Source: Bradyrhizobium sp. S69
Lineage (GTDB): Bacteria > Pseudomonadota > Alphaproteobacteria > Rhizobiales > Xanthobacteraceae
DNA length: 64,000 bases
NCBI RefSeq assembly: GCF_009766005.1
Contig: NZ_LMUK01000032.1
Location: 1 to 64,000, forward strand
Reading direction: 5' to 3'
Part shown: positions 58,182-64,000 of the stretch, one piece after another
How the letters are laid out: each line of letters opens with the position of its first letter
Position numbering within the stretch: position 1 is the first letter of the stretch
Position numbers and translations under genes: made by a program
The notes under the pieces: model-generated
Told to the model about the DNA's origin: nothing
Databases searched by the model: none
What the model saw: the letters and a program-made list of their open reading frames with translations, nothing else

Positions 58182-60938
58182 TCACCACGCGTAGCGCACT
58201 ACGCCCTTCCCCGCGTAGCTCTCGGTCACGTTCGAGAACTCGCCCTCGAAGGTTGCTGCCGTCGACCAGCCGTTGAGCCATTTCATTTCAAGCGAAGCCG
58301 TAGTCAACGCGGAGTCGTGCGCCTGCGCCGCGCCGTTGACGACGAAGGATGCGCCCGGCAGCGTCTGGAAGGTGGCACCGATGGAACGGTCCGGATCGAA
58401 GTCGTGTGCCCAGGCGATGCGGCTTCGCAGGACGAGAACGCCATTTGCCATCGCGAAGGATCTGTCGGTGCGAATGCCCAATTCGCTGCGCGTGTCGGTG
58501 ATGCTCTTGGCGGCATAGCCGAGCGCGAAGGCCGGCGTGCCCGAGATGACCTGCTCGGCATAGGCCGGCAGATCGAACGTGGTGACTTGCGCCGCCGCGT
58601 AGGGGGTAATGCCGACGCCACCGCTCCAGGGCGCCACGAAGCGATAACCGCCCTCAACGCGTCCGGACCAGGCATTGGCGTTGAATTCGGCACGCAAATG
58701 ATCGAAGCCGGCGACGCTGACGATGCGGTCGGTGGTGATGTCCTGCCAGCCATAGGCCAGCGCCGCGGAGATGTAGGCGGCTCCCTCGACGTGCCGCACA
58801 TAGGCGCCGGCCTGGAACAGGTCGGAGCGGCCGCTGCCGCCATTGGCCACCGAGAAATTGGTGCCGCCGCCGGCGAGGGCGAAGCCGGCAACGGTCGAAG
58901 GCGAGAACAGATAGTCGGCGCCGACTGCGCCGGCCGCGATGCGGCTCGTGGTGTCGTTCGAGCCAAGCGCCGCATTGCCGCTGGTGGTCTGCGAGCCGCC
59001 AAAGCCTGCCGTCCATACGCTCCAGCGCTGTTCAAAACTCGGCGGCGCCTTGGTGAACATTGAGAAGGCATCGGTGCGCTTGCGGGCTGCGTAGGCGCTT
59101 GCCTGATCCTCTTCCGCGAAGTGCGACGCGCTACCCGGTGTGCCGATGCCGCCATTGCGCCCCATGAACGGATCGGTGAGCACGCCCATGAACATCGTCA
59201 TGGCGTCGAACGTGGTTTGCTGAACGCCCGTGGCAGTCTCACCCGAGATTTGCGTCAATCCTGCCGGCGTCAGGCTTGCGAAAGCCGCGGGAAGGCCGCC
59301 GCCGCCGTTGAAGAAGCCGGTCAGCGCGTTGGCGACGTTCTGCTGGTTGGTATTGAGGCCGGAGCCATAGTTCAGCGTGAAGTTAAGGTAGGCGTCGTTG
59401 GCGTCATAGCTCAAGTTGCCGCGCAGATAGGGCAGGGTCATCACGGCGGAATTGAAGGTGCCAACGACGCCTCCGGTGGCGTTGAGAATGGTGTAGCGCT
59501 GGTTGCTCACTGTTCCGCCGCCGACCACGGCGTTGACAGTTGCGCCGCCGAGCGTGGCCGTGCCCGTGACATTGGTGCGGTCGGCGGTGGTTGAGGACAC
59601 CTCCACCATGTAGGTCGACGCTGCCGTGAAGGCGAGATTGCCGTTCACGGTGAGCAGTCCGATCGAGTTGCCGGGCGCGAGCGTGCCGCCATTGATGGTG
59701 GTGTTGCCGACGATGCCGTTGCCGCCGAGCGTGCCGCCAGCGTTCACGGTGAGGCTGCTCGCCGAGGAAATGTCGCCGTTGACGGAGAGGGTGCCGCCAT
59801 TGACGTTGACGGGACCGGCGAAAGTGCTGTTGCCTGTCAGTGTCCAGGTCGACCCGTCGATCTTGTTGAAGGTGCCGAAGCCCCCGTACTGCGCGGCTGC
59901 GCCAAGCTGCGAGACATCGAACGTGGCGGCACCGCTGCCGCCGAGCTGGAAGGTGTCGTTGCCGGTGCCGAGCACGTTGCCCGTGATGACGGAGCCTGGC
60001 GCCAGCGTAAGGGTGTTGCCAACACCGGCGAACTGGATTGCGGTGGCGCCGCTGATGGTGCCGGCGTTGAATACGTTTGAGCCGCCAGCCAAGGCACTAA
60101 TTCCGACTTGCGTCCCCGTGATGCTGCCGCCTGCATTGTTCGTCAGCTCGTTGTTACCGCCGACGAACTCGATTGCCGTGGGCCCGCTAATGGTGCCGGC
60201 ATTGAAGACTTTTGTGCCGCTGCCAAGGGACCAAATCGCGAGTTCCCCACCCGTGAGGATTCCACCCGCATTGTTCGTCACCGTGTTGCCGGTGCCATCG
60301 AACTGGATCGCGCGCGAGCCGGCGCTGATAGTGCCGGCATTGACCACCGACGTGCCCCCACCGCCGCCGCCGCTAATAACACCGAAAAAGCCGCCCGAAA
60401 CCTCGGCGCCCGCGTTGTTGATCAAGATCACGTTGCCGCCGAAGGAATCAATGTTGGCAAAACCTCCGCCGACAATGCTGCCGGAGTTGGTCACGGTCAC
60501 TGTGCCGCTGGCGTTAATTCCGAGACTACCTGAGATGGTTGCGCCGGCATTGTTGGTTACGGTCACTGTGCCGTTGGCGGTAATCCCCTGGCCGCCGGCA
60601 ATGCTGCCGGAGTTGGTCACCGTACCGCTCTGGATAAAAATGCCGTTGCTGGTGCCTGTAATCGTGCCGGAGGTCAGGTTGACGGTGATGCCGGTCTCTG
60701 CGCCGGTGCCATAGCCGTTGTTGCCGACACTGGTGCCGGGTGCGCCGCCGCCTTGATTGGTGGTGGTGCCGGTGCACGTCGCGATGACGTTATCTGCTGA
60801 AGCCGGTGTGCAGTCGGCCCACGCCGATGTGGCGGCCGGCAGCATGATCGCCGCCAGCGCGAAAGCTCGCGCAACTCGCGGCACGCGGCGGGACCGCATC
60901 GTCCACCGTCGGACCGTCCGCACCTTCCAAATGCTCAC
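58182..60938 (-). CDS. Autotransporter with outer-membrane beta-barrel domain
   Basis: 918 residues. GTG at 60938 has AGGGGG upstream; the extended basic N-region leads to a signal ending TSAWADC. The passenger (~40-560) is Gly/Asn/Thr-rich with repeated TVTNNAG, GTISG and ITGT units of a beta-helix, then an autotransporter-associated repeat (GGTLGGNGIVGNTTINGGTLAPGNS). The last ~270 residues form the beta-barrel and end with an aromatic residue (VVRYAW). Such type Va proteins are adhesins, aggregation factors or esterases; no protease triad is obvious in the passenger. Surface-exposed. Confidence 0.92.
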   Translation of the reverse strand: MSIWKVRTVRRWTMRSRRVPRVARAFALAAIMLPAATSAWADCTPASADNVIATCTGTTTNQGGGAPGTSVGNNGYGTGAETGITVNLTSGTITGTSNGIFIQSGTVTNSGSIAGGQGITANGTVTVTNNAGATISGSLGINASGTVTVTNSGSIVGGGFANIDSFGGNVILINNAGAEVSGGFFGVISGGGGGGTSVVNAGTISAGSRAIQFDGTGNTVTNNAGGILTGGELAIWSLGSGTKVFNAGTISGPTAIEFVGGNNELTNNAGGSITGTQVGISALAGGSNVFNAGTISGATAIQFAGVGNTLTLAPGSVITGNVLGTGNDTFQLGGSGAATFDVSQLGAAAQYGGFGTFNKIDGSTWTLTGNSTFAGPVNVNGGTLSVNGDISSASSLTVNAGGTLGGNGIVGNTTINGGTLAPGNSIGLLTVNGNLAFTAASTYMVEVSSTTADRTNVTGTATLGGATVNAVVGGGTVSNQRYTILNATGGVVGTFNSAVMTLPYLRGNLSYDANDAYLNFTLNYGSGLNTNQQNVANALTGFFNGGGGLPAAFASLTPAGLTQISGETATGVQQTTFDAMTMFMGVLTDPFMGRNGGIGTPGSASHFAEEDQASAYAARKRTDAFSMFTKAPPSFEQRWSVWTAGFGGSQTTSGNAALGSNDTTSRIAAGAVGADYLFSPSTVAGFALAGGGTNFSVANGGSGRSDLFQAGAYVRHVEGAAYISAALAYGWQDITTDRIVSVAGFDHLRAEFNANAWSGRVEGGYRFVAPWSGGVGITPYAAAQVTTFDLPAYAEQVISGTPAFALGYAAKSITDTRSELGIRTDRSFAMANGVLVLRSRIAWAHDFDPDRSIGATFQTLPGASFVVNGAAQAHDSALTTASLEMKWLNGWSTAATFEGEFSNVTESYAGKGVVRYAW

Positions 60939-61816
60939 CCGACGCCCCCTGTCTAAAGGCGGAGGTTATCAGTAATCCGGTAGTGCAGGTTACGGCAATT
61001 GGAACCGTGCCGCGGATGGTTCCGGCCTGTTGCTTTTCGGTAACTCTGCTATCGCATTTCGTAAAAATCGATGTTCACGACGACGACGCTGACCGTCATC
61101 ACTTTTTGAGGCTCACGAGGATGCTTCAAGTCGCCGAGTGGCAGCTGCATAAGACCGAACTGCGGGCTTTCACGAACTCGACTAGCGGTGAACTAATCGA
61201 GGTGGAGCCCGGAGGCGCGGACACAAACGGCCACTTCCTACACCACGTCTCAGCGCTTCCGCGGTGACCCGCTTCCGTCCTCGGCTTCAATGTCAAAGGC
61301 TTGGATGGCATTTTGGTCGGCGTTAGTCGGGAATTACGGTGACAGTGCACCAAACTATTGTGGATCACGGCTCGACGACGACGGCCCCGCCGCTCACCTG
61401 CGCCTGGAGGCTGACAGCGCGGCTCGCAGGAAGAACTTTCACTTGGTGGCTGCCTTCGACTTCCGTCGGCAGTTCGTCCTCAACGGTACCCGCGCGGAAT
61501 ATGATCATCAATACATTGAGGCTGTCACAGCGCAGCGTCCGATCATGGGAGAGGGCGTTTCGCCTGACCTCACACCGAACAGCCGCCGTTGCGCACCCGC
61601 GGTCGCGTTAACGGATTTTGCGATGATGAAGCAGTGCTGCTGATTTGCCCGACCTCGACCTGTCAAGTATCGGCTCAAAGCGTCGGTTCCGGCGACCGAC
61701 GGCTACTTTGCATGGGGTTGTTTTCGATATTTTTGGCGGCAGCCGCGGCGACCCGGCGTGACAGCGGAACACCCTGCCTGAGCGCATATGCCAACGAGGC
61801 CTTCGCCGCAACAAAC
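60939..61816. other. 878-base gap between autotransporter and tRNA-Arg
   Basis: Mostly without support for genes; several open frames overlap with no clear winner. It includes the small candidate at 61121-61267. Composition is lower in GC than the core genes. May hold debris of earlier insertions at the tRNA 3' side. Confidence 0.5.
61121..61267 (+). CDS. Possible small protein or remnant
   Basis: 48 codons from ATG at 61121: MLQVAEWQLHKTELRAF, then NSTSGELIEVEPGGADTNGHF. The composition is protein-like, and the open frame extends upstream to 60983. No ribosome site is clear and no family is recognised. It could be the tail of a decayed gene. Confidence 0.3.
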   Translation: MLQVAEWQLHKTELRAFTNSTSGELIEVEPGGADTNGHFLHHVSALPR

Positions 61817-61893
61817 TGGCGCACCCGACACGATTCGAACGTGTGACCTTTGCCTTCGGAGGGCAACGCTCTATCCAGCTGAGCTACGGGTGC
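61817..61893 (-). tRNA. tRNA-Arg (anticodon CCG)
   Basis: On the minus strand: acceptor GCACCCG pairs with CGGGTGC, D arm GCTC-AGCTGGATA-GAGC, anticodon stem TTGCC/GGCAA with loop CTCCGAA (anticodon CCG, reads codon CGG), T arm ACACG-TTCGAAT-CGTGT, discriminator G and encoded CCA (61817-61819). 77 bases with CCA. Its 3' end faces the accessory island, the usual site for integrase-driven insertion. Confidence 0.95.
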
Positions 61894-61966
61894 ATTGGGG
61901 ATCATTTAGCCGATTGGCCGGGCCACGGCAAGAACGGCTACAGAACGGCTATTCGAGGGTCTGCCC

Positions 61967-62371
61967 TCAAGCCGGAACGATCACCTTGCCGATCGGCCAC
62001 AGCGCGATGCCTGCGAGCTTCAGATGGGCCCAGGCAAAGGGGATGCCGACGATGGTCACCGCGAGCACGACCGCGGTCACGAGGTGCCCCAGCGCCAGCC
62101 ACCAGCCTGCCAGCACCAGCCAGATCAAATTGCCGATCAGGCCGAGCGGACCGGTGCCGGTATCGTGCTGGCCGGTGACGAGTTCGCGGCTGACGGCCTT
62201 CTGGCCGAACGGCAGCAGGGTGTAGACGGCGATGTTGAACGCCGCCCTTGCCCAGGGCAGGCCGATGATCGTGATCGCCATGATGACGGCTGCGATCACC
62301 CAGCCCAACGCCATCCAGGCGCCGCCGACCAGGATCCAGAGGATGTTCAGCAATATCGAAACGGCGGGCAT
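61967..62371 (-). CDS. yccF: YccF-domain inner membrane protein
   Basis: 134 residues from the ATG at 62371, two copies of the YccF domain: VSILLNILWILVGGAWMALGW...TIIGLPWARAAFNIA and LGLIGNLIWLVLAGWWLALGHL...VTIVGIPFAWAHLKLA. About four membrane segments. Widely conserved, function unknown. The open frame runs upstream to 62533 but those residues are not YccF-like. Confidence 0.9.
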   Translation of the reverse strand: MPAVSILLNILWILVGGAWMALGWVIAAVIMAITIIGLPWARAAFNIAVYTLLPFGQKAVSRELVTGQHDTGTGPLGLIGNLIWLVLAGWWLALGHLVTAVVLAVTIVGIPFAWAHLKLAGIALWPIGKVIVPA

Positions 62372-62536
62372 GCCAAGACCTATAAAGAGACTTCTCTGAA
62401 GAAGGATTTCAAGAGGCTTTGCAGCCGCGGCGCGATGCGGAATTATAGCCCATTGAACGAAATCTCCATACCCATAATCTGGCTGGAGAATTAGGCGGGA
62501 CTTGTCGAAATAGCGCGTGTCGGCTCGCGGCAATGT

Positions 62537-64000
62537 TCAGCGGCGATAACGCTCGCCCCGCGACATGCCCGGGCGGGCCTGTTCGCGCGGCCGGTTGGCC
62601 GAACCGACGCGGCTTTCGCTGAGGATCTGAGCCACCGGCTTGAGCTCTTCAAGAAACACCGGCCGAGAAAAATAGTACCCTTGCGCGTAGCGGATCTTGG
62701 TCGCGGCCTGCAAATAAGCCAGTTCCTCGAAGGATTCGATGCCTTCCGCGATCACGGTCATGCCGAGCGCTTCGCTGAGCGATTCGATCGCCCGCAGGAT
62801 GCCCTGGCTGCGCGGACGTTTGTGGATGTCGGTGATGAAGGAGCGGTCGATCTTGATCTCGTCGGCGGTAATATCGGCCAGCGCCGACAGCGAAGAATAG
62901 CCGATGCCGAAATCGTCGATCGAGATTCCGACCCCGAGCTTGCGGAAGATCGGCAGGATTTCGCTCTGGAAATGGCTCTTGGCGACGAAGGCGTCTTCCG
63001 TCACCTCGATCATGAAGCGCTGCGGATAGCCGGTTGCCTCCAGCGCCTGCGCCAGCGAACGCATGAATTCCGGATTGCCGGCCTGCTTGGCCGCGACGTT
63101 CATGCTGATACTGGTATTCGGGCCGAAGGTATCGTTGATGAGGTCGATCGATCGCACGATCTCGGCCAGCACCAGATGGGTTAACTCGTCGATCAAGCCG
63201 AGTTCCACGGCGAGATTGATGAAGGTGCCGGGAGCCTGGATCACCCCCTCGTCGTCGCGCAGCCGCACCAGCGCCTCGATGCCCTTGATGTCCTGGGTCC
63301 GGATGTCGACCTTGGCCTGGAAGGCGCAGCAAAAGCGCTTTTCCAGGATCGCGAGCCGCAGCGACTGCTCGACCTGCATGCGGGCCTGCGCCTCGCGTTC
63401 CATGCTGGCGTCGAAGAACAACGCGGCGCCCTTGCCGTCGCTCTTGACCCGGTACATCGCGATGTCGGCGTTCTGGCGCAATTGCTCGTAGCTGCGGCCA
63501 TGCTCCGGATACAGGCTGACCCCGATCGAGGTCGATGCGAATATTTCAGAGCCGTCGATGAAGAACGGCGCCTTCAGCCGGTGCAGCGTGAAGTGAATAT
63601 ATTCCGCGACTTCCTGCGCGCTCTGGATCGGATTGAGCAGCAGCAGGAACTCATCGCCGCTGATCCGCGACAGCATGTCGGAGTCGCGCAAATCCAGCCC
63701 CAGCCGCTTTGCGACCTCGATCAGCAGGGTGTCGCCGGCGCCGTGGCCGTAATAGTCGTTGATATACTTGAAATTGTCGATGTCGAGAAAGGCCAGCGCG
63801 AAGCTCGCTTGAGCCTCGCCACGAAGCAGGCTGTTGGCGCGATGTTCGATCACGCGCCGCGTCGGCAGGCTGGTCAGCTCATCGTAATAGGCCGAACGGA
63901 ATAACTGATCCTCGACGGCCTTCAATTCGCTGATGTCGGAGGAACTTGACAGCAGCAGGTCACGGTCCGCGATCCGGACCGGCCGATGGGTCGTGTGCAG
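62537..64000 (-). CDS. GGDEF-EAL cyclic-di-GMP signalling protein (partial, runs off right edge)
   Basis: At least 487 codons visible; the frame stays open to base 64000, with what looks like the end of a PAS/PAC segment (LLLSSSDISELKAVEDQLFR) before the GGDEF domain, so the start lies outside. The GGDEF motif is SGDEF (LSRISGDEFLLLL). The EAL domain has EALVR, EVTEDAFV, DDFGIGYSSL, KIDRSFI and AEGIES intact, so phosphodiesterase activity is likely; cyclase activity is possible with Ser in place of the first Gly. Apparent starts near 63925 are internal. Confidence 0.93.
   Translation of the reverse strand: MHTTHRPVRIADRDLLLSSSSDISELKAVEDQLFRSAYYDELTSLPTRRVIEHRANSLLRGEAQASFALAFLDIDNFKYINDYYGHGAGDTLLIEVAKRLGLDLRDSDMLSRISGDEFLLLLNPIQSAQEVAEYIHFTLHRLKAPFFIDGSEIFASTSIGVSLYPEHGRSYEQLRQNADIAMYRVKSDGKGAALFFDASMEREAQARMQVEQSLRLAILEKRFCCAFQAKVDIRTQDIKGIEALVRLRDDEGVIQAPGTFINLAVELGLIDELTHLVLAEIVRSIDLINDTFGPNTSISMNVAAKQAGNPEFMRSLAQALEATGYPQRFMIEVTEDAFVAKSHFQSEILPIFRKLGVGISIDDFGIGYSSLSALADITADEIKIDRSFITDIHKRPRSQGILRAIESLSEALGMTVIAEGIESFEELAYLQAATKIRYAQGYYFSRPVFLEELKPVAQILSESRVGSANRPREQARPGMSRGERYRR

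Larger units (their letters stand above)
54621..61827. mobile_element. Candidate tRNA-Arg-associated accessory island
   Basis: Content changes sharply at about 54.6 kb from core genes (helicase, bio operon) to a toxin-antitoxin pair, unknown hydrolase, HEPN-motif protein, gene remnants and an autotransporter, and back to core yccF just beyond the tRNA. Gene density falls and gaps of 300-900 bases appear. Boundaries rest on the 11-bp direct repeat. No integrase, transposase or relaxase is seen, so any element would be a degraded remnant or a non-autonomous unit. Confidence 0.4.

Noticed and set aside
61290..61643. A 117-codon open frame before tRNA-Arg
   Set aside because: Two other frames are open over the same bases, no ribosome site or domain is visible, and the coding signal is weak.

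Overview
The window looks like the replication-origin end of a chromosome from a GC-rich alphaproteobacterium, most likely Bradyrhizobium or a close relative in the Nitrobacteraceae. The evidence is the minus-strand order rpsT, dnaA, dnaN, recF, gyrB, murA, the style of the proteins, and several families of palindromic intergenic repeats typical of that group. The species call is inference; no rRNA is present to confirm it.

Layout. 0.2-9.0 kb: purC, a pirin, an AraC-type regulator with a membrane N-terminus, a serine hydrolase, a YXWGXW-type secreted protein, an MmgE/PrpD protein, and a divergent TetR/tautomerase pair with clear palindromic operators. 9.0-11.1 kb: a MATE exporter overlapping a DUF2867-like gene, then a large inverted repeat. 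11.1-23.4 kb: the replication cluster, read right to left. It holds a murA paralogue with Asp where the catalytic Cys should be, a secreted protein built of repeated FYR-GW units between gyrB and recF, and a small GIY-YIG nuclease between perfect 30-bp inverted repeats, wedged between recF and dnaN. A DnaA-box-bearing gap separates dnaA from rpsT. 23.8-33.5 kb: a polysaccharide-export lipoprotein, a dienelactone hydrolase, an alpha/beta hydrolase, a two-subunit molybdenum hydroxylase (IorAB-like), an HD-GYP protein with a degenerate receiver, and an exported amidohydrolase. 33.7-40.5 kb: cytochrome P450, acyl-CoA ligase, VOC protein, TTT/Bug binding protein and an SHS-type MFS carrier, perhaps for uptake and activation of organic acids. 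41-48.9 kb: a GH15 glucoamylase, a HAD hydrolase, an acyltransferase, a chemoreceptor and a Ser-rich protein. 49.3-54.4 kb: bioF-bioD-bioA with overlapping genes (no bioB), downstream of a DEAD-box helicase.

54.6-61.8 kb looks like a small accessory island next to tRNA-Arg(CCG). An 11-bp copy of the tRNA 3' end lies at its far edge. Inside are a ParE-like toxin and its antitoxin, a cytosolic Cys/His (papain-fold-like) hydrolase, a HEPN-motif protein, the tail of an SRAP/YedK gene followed by a frameshifted small gene, and a large autotransporter. No integrase is visible. This is the most likely place for something undescribed. The window closes with yccF and the C-terminal part of a GGDEF-EAL protein that runs off the right edge.
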